Origin: Mugil cephalus
Lineage: Eukaryota > Chordata > Actinopteri > Mugiliformes > Mugilidae
Assembly (NCBI RefSeq): GCF_022458985.1
Contig: NC_061789.1
Location: forward strand, 19,944,357-20,008,356
Direction of reading: 5' to 3'
DNA length: 64,000 nt
Below are positions 1 through 21,860 of this stretch, piece by piece. The position numbers were made by a program, and so were the translations under genes. The notes beneath the pieces are model-generated. The model was not told the DNA's origin and ran no database searches. It saw only the letters and a program-made list of their open reading frames with translations. The first letter of the stretch is position 1, and each line of letters opens with the position of its first letter.

Positions 1-568
1 GCCCGGGGGCTCTTACTCCAGGTTGGTGTCTTCCGTTCAGACATCAGCACCGCAGGAAGCGTCCGGCTCTAACTATTACTTTGAGCACCCCGCATGGCCT
101 CGTCTGACTGTTAAGACGCTCACGTTGTGTATCTTATCTTGTCAAACATTGTGGATAAATCACTCCACGTTGGAGGTGTTTAACACTGTCAGCACTTATG
201 GCACAGGGGGGAAACTGTGTTGATATACAGTATATACAGACTCACTGTGCAAACACATGCATGATCCAACACTGCTACTTCCCACTTTCTCATCTGCATG
301 TCTCGATAGTGCCTTTAGTTGGCTCCTGTGGAGCTGTTAATGGAAATATGTTCGCCAGTTGTTTTGATATGTTTTTCTGTTTATATTTTTTTTTTCTGTC
401 ATATTTTTTTCTGCAGGTTTCAGTTTCTGGATTGACTATTGTGACGTGTTTAAATTCCTCACCTTGTCAGCCATGTGATTGTCTTTGTTAAACCTCCAAA
501 GTCTTATTCACCCGGAAATCTTATCTCATAACATCTCTCCTTTTATCTGTTCAGTCGCTCTCTCCCAG

Positions 569-11201
<10,633 letters not shown>

Positions 11202-13752
11202 GGGGCTGAGGTGAGAACTGTGCGCCACATTAATTAAAGTGTCTGGTAGCGCTTCTTTTCCATGTGAGACAGTTTCTATGAGCTTCAGAGATGACTTGCA
11301 CGTGTGCCAAGCGCTTTTCTTTGAACCTCGTTTTATGTTCTTGTTTGTTGTAGCGAATTGGTGTGAGCTCAGTTTCGAGTTTTTTTAGTAGCTCCTCTAA
11401 ACAGGGGTTTGGGTTGGTGGTGATTTAAACTCAGTCGAGTTTAGGCCACTGAAGCAGTGATGTGGCAGTAATGCTGTTTCTCTCCTCAGGGCACTGACAG
11501 GATTGGGACTAGAGGACCCTCTCGCTCATCCACGGAGAAAGAAGCAATGAATATAACCATTTAAAATAAAAAATAAATCTATCAGTCTGACCATTCTGCA
11601 ATAACGGAAGCAAAGGAAATTAACACGAAGATTGTATGAATGTATTTTCTGATCAGAACAGGAAGGTTGAATGGGTTCAGCTGGTTGTCTCTCTCTTCTT
11701 GTTGTTCTGCCTTTGCTCTTCCTCCGTCAGTGTGACTGCTGCGAGGTGAATAAAGGACAACACCGGTGTTGGTTTGGTCGGTGCCGGTCGTGCAGGTTTC
11801 TCCCCTCTTCATTCCTGCCGGTGCCTGCACAGTCAGCGGAGTTGGCAATATCAGGGCTCACTTTCCTCCCTTCAGAGGATACCACTCGCTGCCATTTATT
11901 GTCTTACAGTTTGAAAACAGCTAAACATGTCGCCTTACAGCTGCTGCTCAACAACAGGTGTTTTTAAAGTTTGGATTTTAAAACCAAGCGGACAGACATG
12001 TAGTGATAAAACACCGGTGTTCTCCTTTCTGCTAAAGAGCTGGCTGGTGTCCAGTGTCAGCCATTGTGGTTCTATTGTTGGCTTCTATGGTCCTGTCAGG
12101 GGGTGTCTGAGTGTACCCAATTGGTCAGGACGGTGTAGTAAAACATGTCTGAATTCAGACCACCATTTATGCTTTGTCTGTTGGCACCTTGAAAGCTGAT
12201 AGGCTGAGTAAATCTCTTTTGAAGGGAGCCCATTATACAGATCAAAGGAGCGGTGTCAGATGGGACAGGGTGGAGCGAGGCCACAGAGGCATTGTGTTCG
12301 GAGATTTCATGATGTCCGTGGAAGGAAATCAATTAAGTTACGGTTGGTACCACTTTCTAAAAAGGCCATCTTTACAAGGGGCTTATAACTAAAGGCTTTT
12401 TAACATTCAGTTTACTTAGCCGGACGGGTCACGCAGTCACATCGGTGTCTATTAACAGTTCCGTGCTTATAGTTTGAAGGAATAGTCCCGGCTTTTAGAT
12501 TCAGTGGTGTGAGAAATAGAAATGAGAGATGGGAGGCTTTAATTAAAGAAGGCTGCAGTGCTGTAGGAGACAGCCTTAAACTTGGTCCACATACACAAAA
12601 GTTCTATATAAGCAACCATTTAAAACCTGCTGTATCGTTATTCATTCACCTGGTTGTCAAAGATCATTCCTTCAAAGGAACACACAATTTGATCACGGAA
12701 CAGTTTCAGTAGCTTCTTCTACTGCTCATAAATACGTATTAACATTTATATCTGCAGGCTTGGTAGCTTAGTGTAAGTTACTGGATGTCATTAAAAATAA
12801 ACCATTTAATCAGTGGTTTCATTTAATAATTTAATTCATGCTTTTTGTCAGGCTTCCTGGACTGACTCACCTTTCTTGTGAATAAGTGGTCTATCAATTA
12901 TTGTTAATAAACAGCACACAGCATTAACTCCAGGTTATAAGCCCTCCATGAACTACGTCTAACCAGAAAGTGGTACCGTGGTTTGAAATGCGTTAAGGAA
13001 GGTGTGTCACGGAAGCCAGACTCCTCACTAGACACACACAGCGTCATCATGCAGTTTACGACTCGCTGACTTGTAATCATCAGCTCAGGGTCTTGGGTAA
13101 TCCTGATGATGAGAGAGGCGTCAGAGAGACAAGACAGCAACTCAGAGGGAGATGGAACGAAAAAAAAACAACAACAAAAAGGGATGGACAGAAGCCGGTC
13201 ATTTTTACTGCACACACAAGCCATAACAGAAACTAAGAGCTCTCTGGGGGTGGGGGGGAGGGGCACGGGGGCGAGACCAGAGAGAGAGGGGCAGGAAGAG
13301 AGGGCGAGCCCGAGGACGTCCAGGAAACAAAAACCTTTAGCCTCTGTGTTTACGATGCATGTCAAATAAAACGACAATGACCTAAAAACATTTTTTTGGT
13401 AGTGAAAATGATATGAGGTGTCGTTAAAAAAAATATATATCTGTATGATAAACCTACAGGGGTGGGAGCCTGGGGATCAATTTGTAAAATGTGTGTATTT
13501 TTTTCAGTTGTATTTTTTATTTTTTACGATAACTATTTATTTTCTTTAGGTATGTATTGGACAAATGTATGTACATGTTCCGTTCCTTCTCAACTTCATT
13601 TGAATCTAGTTTTAAAAGTAAATATGAAAAATGGTCATTCAAATACGCTACTGTATGTGTACATTTTGAGAACAAATTGTGCAATGATTTAACAGATTTC
13701 CATGATTAAAAGTGATAGTAAAACAAACTGAAAATATCATCTGGAAAATAAA
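11202..13752 (+). other. ppfia3: Probable ppfia3 3' untranslated region, with a possible spliced intron
   Basis: No protein gene is visible between the ppfia3 stop and ntf4. A GTGAGA donor at 11211 and a CTCTCCTCAG acceptor ending at 11489 could define an intron in the 3' UTR. Poly(A) signals AATAAA lie at 11565-11570 and 11572-11577 (short form) and at 13747-13752 (long form). The T/A-rich stretch at 13440-13750, with TGTA-rich motifs, looks like a distal 3' UTR end. The extent is inferred. Confidence 0.45.
11565..11577 (+). terminator. Overlapping poly(A) signals (proximal), ppfia3
   Basis: Two AATAAA hexamers in tandem, about 365 bases after the ppfia3 stop, or about 85 bases into the candidate 3' UTR exon that begins at 11490. 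Confidence 0.5.
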
Positions 13753-13757
13753 GAAAT

Positions 13758-13796
13758 ATGATGATGATGATGATGATGATGGTGATTATGGTGATG
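13758..13796 (+). repeat. (ATG/GAT)n trinucleotide microsatellite
   Basis: Seven or more uninterrupted ATG units, then imperfect GGTGATTATGGTGATG. It lies just past the distal AATAAA at 13747. Confidence 0.9.
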
Positions 13797-14622
13797 TAAA
13801 AGAAGAAAAAAAAAATAAAGCGATCCAGGTGGATCTGCTGATCATCGCAAACTTCCCCTGTTATTCTTTTCCTCATTGAATATTTGTGTCATTTTTATTA
13901 GTAGTATTTTTAAATGGTGGCTACTTTTTACTTAAGTGTGAACTCTTCAGATGTTTGTAGACCCACTTCTTAGCAGCGAACTGCAGCAGTTAAAACAAAA
14001 GTACTTAATACAAAGATCCTTTATTACCACTTTTAGCAGGCCAACTGAACAAATCAGCAGATGTTAAAATTAGCTCGTCGTCATATAAGTTACAAACCAC
14101 ATGGTTTTACATTCATGTAGCCAAAGATGCAGAATTATCCCGCTACAAACCTGTCAAATCATGCTATAATGTGCCCACATTGTGTGTTGCATACATTTCT
14201 CCCCGGTTAGGACCTGCTGCTGAAAGCACATTCATTGTAATCCATATGGTGAGAGTGTGGAGCAGTAAAATGGAACTTCAGTAGGTGGCGCTACTTCCTC
14301 TTACAACCCGAGCGGACCAGAGGCTGGAATTATCATCAGACACTGGAGAGACCTACTACTCCATGACTTCTATAAATACACACAGGTATACATAGCTGCA
14401 TACATAAAGGTATAAGGGTGTCATATTGTACACATATATAAAGGAATATATTAATATCAAAGACATACACATGCTTACATACTAATCAAAAATAACTTAG
14501 ATTATGAAAGATAAATCATACAAAAACAGTACTTCTTAAAGTAAAATCTCTATATAAAGACAATATTCCCTAAGATCTAGTATTGAGGTCTTCTTGTTTT
14601 GTTTTTTTTTTTGTTTTGTTTT

Positions 14623-14628
14623 TTTATT
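14623..14628 (-). terminator. Candidate poly(A) signal for ntf4
   Basis: TTTATT on the + strand (AATAAA on -), about 220 bases downstream of the ntf4 stop. It sits in a T-rich run, so chance occurrence is possible. Confidence 0.4.
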
Positions 14629-14820
14629 TGTAATAGTCATTTGAAGCTGTGGTGGAGGACGAGGTGGAAAAAAGAGACATCTGACAAAGTGGCAGGATAA
14701 CTTCCATCGTGCTGAAGGAAATCGGCGCAGGAAAGTGCACACAGAAGGATGTCACAGCTGCTCTGCTCTGTGTCACTTTCTACTTCGTGGCATCTCTCAC
14801 TACCTCCCCCCCTCCCCTCT

Positions 14821-14846
14821 CGCTCTCTCTCTCTCTCTCTCTCTCT
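14821..14846. repeat. (CT)n microsatellite abutting the ntf4 stop
   Basis: Nearly pure CT repeat on the + strand, read as (GA)n on the coding strand. It begins immediately after the ntf4 TAA at 14848-14846. Confidence 0.93.
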
Positions 14847-16282
14847 TAGCCTCTCCCGCTCCTCGTCAAGACCTCCCTCCCTGCCACATTATTTGTTCTG
14901 GACAGCAGCACACAGACGCAGGACGAGTCGATTCGGATCCACCTCCATCCGGTTCTGTTGTTTGCATCTTTGGTGAGCGCGCGCACGTACGAGTGCTTGG
15001 CTTTGCATTCGCTCAGCCACTGTTTCTTGTCCACGCCCAGGCAGCCGGCCCCGGCCACACCCATCGGTGCGGATTTCCCCGCTGTACCACTGCCCCTTGA
15101 CCTGCCAGTGTCGCTCGGCTGCTCAGCCTGGCGGCAGCGTGTCTCATAGAAGTACTGTTTGAGAGGTCCTGTCTGAGTCTGGATTTCCTGTAAGATGGTG
15201 ACATTCTGTCCATGAGAGTCGATGGCGGTCTTCTTGTCAGTAACCCATACACTTTCTGACTCGCACACTGACTTCTCCCCTCTCCTTCTGTCGACCAAAT
15301 GTGAGCGCTTATCCCTTTTAACAGGGTGAACGGCCTCACTGGTGACTCTAGCAGAGTCTGCCCAGCTCAGAGTCGTGCTCCTGTCGATCGCTCTGTCGCC
15401 GTGACCCTCCACGTGTCCGTCCATGTCCTCCTGCTCCTCTCTTCCCCCATCAACTTCCAGCAGTCCAGTCTCCAACATGAGCAGGAAAGGTGGGTGCTCT
15501 GGAGGTGACGGGGAAGGAGAGAACAGGACGCGGGGATGTGCATCCAGAAACATCTCATCTCCTTCTAAGAAGCTGTCCAGCCTGTCCCCCCCACCCAGCC
15601 CCGCCTGCACGGTTAAACCCTCCTCAGTCCCCAGTGTCCTCTGGTTCCCTGTCCTGACTGTCGGTGCGTCTCTCAGCTGCTCCGTGGGAGCAGTTGGTTC
15701 TGGTCCTCTGTGACCCTTGAGTGTAGCAGCAGGACTGACAGCGTTCCGTTTTTCCACAGCAGAAACCTGCAATGGTCTGACCGTAGAATCTGTAGAGTCC
15801 TTGTTGGAAAAGTCCACAAAACTGGAGTCATCTTGTCTGCTGCTGCTATCAGCCGTATTGTCCTTTGGTAGAGAATTATCCACAGAAATATCCTCGGTCC
15901 TGAGCGTTCCTCCTTCCGTGGGAACATCCAAACTGACACTGCTTCTGTCATCACTGCCTGAGTTGCTGTTTGATGGGTAGGTTCCTTGATTCTCCACTTT
16001 GGATGTGGAAGTCTCTTCATGTGTGGAGGATTTTAGTAAATCCTCAGGGCTGTGTCTGTTGTTGTGTTGGCCGAGAGCCATGTTGTAGTCCGTTTGTGAG
16101 GTGTTTCCACTGAAACTGTAGTCCACGGGGGGAGCTGCGAGGCGAGTGGCCTGGTCATGACGGTGCTGTCTGCGGCTGTCGAAGCCAGGCTCTGTGGTCG
16201 CTGCAGCAATCCTGGACACGGGGTTGTGAGGGAAGGGCAGGGCCGAGGCAATCACCATGGCAACCAGGGGAAGCCAGTGCAT
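14846..16282 (-). CDS. ntf4: Neurotrophin-4 precursor
   Basis: Secreted cystine-knot growth factor; family members signal through TrkB and p75NTR. The single coding exon gives 478 residues from the ATG at 16282, which is followed by a signal peptide ([16 protein letters not shown]). The open frame runs three codons further up, but only to a TTG, and a CACCAG acceptor-like site lies just before, so a 5' UTR exon upstream is likely. The mature part begins after basic residues RRR (332-334), leaving about 144 residues with six knot cysteines (about 340, 383, 414, 426, 455, 457). [33 protein letters not shown] and the insert between the second and third cysteines (ending [10 protein letters not shown]) are NT-4 hallmarks. 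The end of the prodomain ([17 protein letters not shown]) matches mammalian NT-4, but the prodomain of about 310 residues is far longer than the mammalian one. A 13-residue C-terminal extension follows LLSRT. N-glycosylation sequons are at about N60, N360 and N442. Confidence 0.95.
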   Translation of the reverse strand: MHWLPLVAMVIASALPFPHNPVSRIAAATTEPGFDSRRQHRHDQATRLAAPPVDYSFSGNTSQTDYNMALGQHNNRHSPEDLLKSSTHEETSTSKVENQGTYPSNSNSGSDDRSSVSLDVPTEGGTLRTEDISVDNSLPKDNTADSSSRQDDSSFVDFSNKDSTDSTVRPLQVSAVEKRNAVSPAATLKGHRGPEPTAPTEQLRDAPTVRTGNQRTLGTEEGLTVQAGLGGGDRLDSFLEGDEMFLDAHPRVLFSPSPSPPEHPPFLLMLETGLLEVDGGREEQEDMDGHVEGHGDRAIDRSTTLSWADSARVTSEAVHPVKRDKRSHLVDRRRGEKSVCESESVWVTDKKTAIDSHGQNVTILQEIQTQTGPLKQYFYETRCRQAEQPSDTGRSRGSGTAGKSAPMGVAGAGCLGVDKKQWLSECKAKHSYVRALTKDANNRTGWRWIRIDSSCVCVLLSRTNNVAGREVLTRSGRG

Positions 16283-19200
16283 CACTCCCAAGACGTATCA
16301 GCTGGTGTTCAAAATAGAGAGGAAGAGAGAGACTATGTTATTTTACACAATGCACATAGTGGCTTATACGGCTAAATAAGTATCACAATTAAAATGTAAA
16401 AGGAGAGGTTTTACTGGTGACCCGCAGCTTTAAGACCCTGCTGAAGTATGGCTTTAAAATCTTGGCAGAAGTCATGGAAAAATAGGAACAAGTACAGCGA
16501 GGTCGCTCTCCGATACTTCATGTACAGCTATGAATGCTGCAGAATCTGCAGCCCTGACGTGCTAACCTCCAAACAGAGACACAGACAACCTGGCATGTAT
16601 GCAAGCCAGAAACTTAACAGCCAAAAGAAAATGGATTAAAAAAAGACATCTGCAGCCTGAGAAAACAAAACATTCCCCTCGGCTTTTAAGGGCATGCTTT
16701 TCTTTTTTTTCTTCCGCTGTTTCAGAATCAAGAATAGGGGAATCTAATTTGATTTATATTACTTGTCAAAACACACATGAGATGGCATGCCTGTATAAAC
16801 CTCAGGTATTCCACCTGACCACACATGCTCTGTGGGAGAATGTGTTTCCCACTGGGAAGATAATGTCTGACCACAGACTGTAACTCTTAAAGTACAAGGG
16901 TTTTAGTTATGATCACTATTGTAAATGTCCCAACGTGCCACAACTTGCATTATCAAACTCAGTACAACTGTACTTTTGGATGTAGATGTGTAAAACTAAC
17001 ATTGCAGGGATTTTCCTAATAAGTCAGTAATTAAACAGTAGGTTTCCAAAACCAGAAGACCTTCAGCTCTCAGAGACAGTTGTGAGCTACTAAGCAGTGA
17101 TGATCAGCCTAGATCGGCTAGACAGAACTAATCGGAAACTGTTTTGATAATTGCTTTCTTAGTTTAGCCCATTTTCAAGAAAAATTGTCCAACACTTAAA
17201 CACTTACAGCTTAGCAGATGGAAGCATTTACTGGTTTTCTGTGTCTTGTCTGATATTGTTTCATTGGTTATCATTATTTTGTCTTTTCCAGCATCAAGCA
17301 CACGGGTCCCTCTCTATGAGCAGGGTTTTGCTCAAGGTTTCTTTCCTGTCAAAAGTGAGTTTTTTCTTGCTACCGCCGCCTTATTGCTTCCTCTCAGCGG
17401 GTTTTGTAAAGCGTCTTAATATGCGACTATATGCATTGTTAAATGTGTAAATAAAATTGAATTTATCTGTATGGTTTTCACAGTTTTCAAGTGTTTTATA
17501 GATCCAACATTGAACTGATTCACTGAGAAAAAAAAAAAAACACGATTTAAATTGAATCAAACTCACGCAGCATTTTGCCATCCGGATCATTTCACTACAA
17601 AGCTGAAGATACGTCCTTGGTGAAAAAGTGTAAAGTGCTTATAGTAACCAACTATACAAGACTCAAATAAAACACTCCCTTGTGTAAACCTAAAGTACAC
17701 ATTTCCTGACAGGCACGAGACATTTCAGGTGAATTATTTTGTGATTCCATGAAATCACGTAGATGAGACAAAAAGTTGTGAGTCGAGCCGAGGTGAATCA
17801 CTTGTGATTCGTTGTGGGATTACCCAGTGACTAAGTAGAAAAATATTCCAGTCACCTATCTATGAGGCAAGCACAGAGGGATGGCACCCAAGCGGCACCT
17901 GGAGGCCCACGCGGCAGATTTAGTCATTTGTTTGAAAGCAGGGAGGAGGTCACTTGGAAAGAGTTAAAATAGGAGGAATGATCAGAATGTCAGTGATGCA
18001 GCTTTACTGGCAAGGCTCCTACGTGGTTCACTTAACTAGGGAAGAGTTAAAAAAAAAAAAAAGCTAAATAAAGTGCAATACCTAGATGTGCACATGTTTG
18101 TCTGCGGGTGTGTGAGACTGACTGAGTGGATGTATCATCAGTGGAAATCAGTGAGTGTGTATGAACAAACAAATGAGTGACATAAGTAAATCCTTTCTGT
18201 GACAAGACCTGTACTCAGAGGGGCCACACCCTGCAGCCCAAGGTTTGGTCGACGCATCACTCATGCACTCACCTCGGGTGCTCGGAGTGCCTGCTTTTCA
18301 TGCCGACAGTAAATCACATCAAAGTGTGCAGAACTTCCTGTTTGCTCAGGCTACTGATCCAAGTGCGTGGCCTGCCAAATGTTGTGTGTGATGAAAGCAA
18401 ATTAAACGGTAAATCCGACACCACTCGAATGCAACTGACGCCAGCTGAGGCTGAAAACCAGTGTGCAGCTACGGTGAAGACAGTTTGCTGATGCTTAAGG
18501 GGGGGATGAGATCATTTGAAGTGAGAGGAGGCGGCTCATTCTGAATATAAGAAAAATCTGAGAGGTTTATTGCAGGACTTAGGCGTAAGGGCTTTATTGG
18601 AGCATTCAGACGTCACACATAAGGCAGGCAGACTCTCTAAGTGGTTTCTTTGTGAAGCTGCAGCAGCACTTCATCACCATGCTTCATTTGCTACAATGAC
18701 ACGCATCATTTGAGCTCCCTGCAAGGCTAGACAAGGACCACGACGTTCTTCCACCGTCTGGACCAGTCCCAAGCACTTTCAACCTCCCCCGCCCCAGACG
18801 AACAAACACCCCAGTCTCCAAAACGTCACGTCGCAAGCAAAACCTCTACACTACACACTTGTGTTAATCCTAATCTCCGTAACTTGGGAATCTTTCAAAG
18901 GAGTGCAGGAACCAATACCCTGAAACCACAGGACAGGGGCTGAACAAACAGAAGGAAACCAACCACCTCATCAAGCAACAATCCATGAATAAACACGCTA
19001 AACAGACTAAACTATGACATTAACTGTATAACCTCCATGCGTCATTTAGCACAGATTATGAGCGAATATGAACCACAGAGAGTCAGAATCAGGTCTCGCT
19101 AGCAGGTCTTCTGTTGCTTTTACGTGATCGCAACCCTTTCAGATCAGCCGCCGTACGTTTGTCATGTTCGGAACCATATGAAGCCTGAAGGCTGCAGCTC

Positions 19201-21399
19201 GCTGCCAAAAGTGTTTAATGCAATGTAAGAGAGACAACCTATGCAAGCATTTTTAAGTGACAGCTTGAAACAGATGGGTTTCACTTTGTTTTCTAACCCC
19301 CACCCCCCACCCCCCTCGTTTATTATTATTGTCATATGAATTACACTTAATATGTTTTCTTGGAATTTCTTTTGAAGTACATTTCCTTATATAATATGCT
19401 ACATTCAAATGCTAACAGCTAAAAATTATGCTTATTTCCATTTGATTATTTATTTATTTTGCAATTAAGTCCATTTTTTCATTTTTTTTATTTCTTAAAA
19501 TAAACTGTGGGAAAATGCTCATCATCACGTCCAAGAAAAAGTCATGAAATTTCTTGTTTTTCTTTTTCAACCAACAGAGTAAACCCAGGAAAACGAACAT
19601 TTACGCTGACATTAAACATTAAATAGAAAAAAAATAGATCAACATAAGCAAGCCACTTGCAGCATGACTCACGTTAACAAAACGGCCTTTCATTATGTGC
19701 GAAGACTGCAGAGGCTCTGCAACAACAGATAAACAGGATGGCGTAATCGATTTAGGAAAGTGTTTCTTGTGTAAATGTGGTACCTGGTTAATTGGTCTGC
19801 CTCCTGTTTTGAGTGTTGCCAGTGTGAATGAGACCATCCAGATGAGACAATGTGTGTAAAAGAGGAATCAGGGGGGAATTACGGTATGGATTGCCTCCGG
19901 CTGCAGGACCTTCCTCAGGAAACAGATGTCAAAAAGCAGCTCCACACCTGGCTACTGTGCTTTTAGCATGTTTTCTAACTAACCCACTTCCTCATATGTG
20001 GCTAATGTCAGACACATGGAGAGAGACACTGAGTTAATACTGAGAGGAATCCTGCCTCCTTGAAGCAACCCAAAGATCAACAGGGGTGGAAGGTGTTTGG
20101 AGATAATTGGCTAATGAGAGGAAGTTTCCCTCAAACTACTTAGCACCTCAGATGTCATCTCTCTGCAGATTATTTTTGACGTTTTGGAGTGAGGTTGTCT
20201 GAAGCGGCTCCATTAGAAACAACGGGAGTGGCTGCGATAGCGGGTTGCAAGGAAAACACGTGCAGGTAAATGTTTGTCCTCCCACTCTCTTTCTCAGCAG
20301 GGCAATGTAAAAGCTTCACATGTGCACATTTACATCGCCCTGCCGTTCCGCTGTGCAAACAGCCCATTAATTCCAGGTCCGTGATTGTTTCACACCATGC
20401 TCACCCTGCACGGTCGTGCCCCCTCCTCTTTAGCTCCATGTGCAGGGCAGCAACTCCCTCCTTGCATCACTTGTGGATCTCTCCTTCATCAACCAAAATC
20501 AAGCTTGTGATGAGGTGCATGCAGTATTACAAGAAAGAGACACGTTTAAAGCTTTTTAATAGGTTAGCTATAGCCTAGCATAGCGAAATGAAACATCCTG
20601 CAACTGCAAAGTGACTAAAATTTTAAGTTATTTGTTTTTTTGTTTTTTTTTTTTTCACTGTCAAGCCTGGATCTGTTGACAATATCGAATTAAGAGATCA
20701 GCACTGCAAGTATGCTTCGGATGGCAACTTGTGTGATCTACCTGTGGGTTCTGGTTGTGGCACGGTAGCTCTCACCTCACATGACTGACTGCCAACCAAA
20801 ACAAAATGTGAAATATCCTACAAGCGCAGGACTGCCAAGGAAAATAAAATGCAAAACGACACCACCAGTGAATCAAGTACAGTTACATACAAATACACAA
20901 ACAAGTGTAAAGCTTTTGTGCCCGCAGTGGATCATAAACTGGTCCAATTAAATAACTCTTGTTCTCATTATGGAATATTCACTCCACCTGACTGACTGGG
21001 TGCATGAATACATTAATACAGATGTGTATGCCTACATTAAATCATACATAGTGATTCATATGTTGAGAACAAGTTGTGTGCACACTTGAAGGCCTACATG
21101 TATGATTTAAAGCCATACCGTTTAGGTGAGATCCGGACCCCGCGTCCTTCCAGCTGACACCACATTGATTATAGAGTCCTGTCGCCAGTTGCTCAACTGG
21201 TTCCAAAAAATATACTCAAAAAAACACTTTCACAAAACAGCCACAAACCAATCACACACATTTCTTTCGCATTTTAATAGTCCGTGGCATCGCATGTGCC
21301 CACTCAAATCCGTCGAGGGGGTAAAAAAAATAAAAAAATAAAAAAATAAAAAGGAAAGTAAAGAAGTTACAAACCAGAACGTCTCTCCTGTCCCGGAGC

Positions 21400-21860
21400 G
21401 CGTCCACTGACGGGGGTAAAACGCGGAACGCAATAAGCCCAACAAAACTATCAAAAGTGTAAACCTTGGTATTCCATGAGTTGAGACTCCTGGCGGGCCG
21501 AGGGAAATGTAAACGAAGAATGTGAACGAAGAAGTGGAGCGGTGGAGAAGTTGGCCAAGTGTTTTAAGATCCGAACTCCGCCTGAAACGCGTAAAGTCGG
21601 ACCAATTGCGAAGCTAGCGCGTGTTAGAAACGCCACTTCCGGTTGGGACCTTCAAAATAAAACCGCGGTCCGGGGAGTCCGTATTGAGACGGAACGTTAA
21701 AGGCGCACTGACTCTTTTATTTCGAAGACAAAAGCAGCGACTTGTCGCTCAAGCTAATGCTAGCTCGACACAGCGATCCGTGACTCCGGTTTCTCTGGGG
21801 GAGCGCAGAGACGACTCGAAGTTTTTTCCCCCTCAGGAGGTCAGTATGAGATAATCAACA
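21400..21860. promoter_or_regulatory. CpG-rich promoter-like block with ETS and TATA-like motifs
   Basis: In otherwise CpG-poor DNA this block has many CGs. It contains an ETS/GABPA-type ACTTCCGGTT at 21635-21644, a TATA-like AAAATAAAA at 21654-21662, and a splice donor AGGAG|GTCAGT ending a possible non-coding first exon at 21839 (+ strand). The best owner is the + strand glutamate transporter, 13 kb downstream. Use by ntf4 on the other strand cannot be excluded. Motifs are seen; function is inferred. Confidence 0.45.

Noticed and set aside
1..568. Possible further ppfia3 exon near position 40 (TTCCGTTCAG acceptor)
   Set aside because: The following frame does not resemble liprin-alpha and no matching donor in a usable phase is seen. 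Treated as intron with nothing else recognised.
12904..13377. 157-codon open frame on the minus strand after ppfia3
   Set aside because: Low-complexity composition, no homology, no promoter or splice context; it lies in the probable ppfia3 3' UTR.
16283..16291. Three extra codons upstream of the ntf4 ATG
   Set aside because: The frame's first codon there is TTG. The ATG at 16282 begins a proper signal peptide and lies just after a likely splice acceptor.
21451..21636. 61-codon minus-strand frame resembling a mitochondrial targeting peptide
   Set aside because: The frame opens at GTG, not ATG, and the Arg/Ser richness follows from CpG-rich DNA. No continuation exon found.
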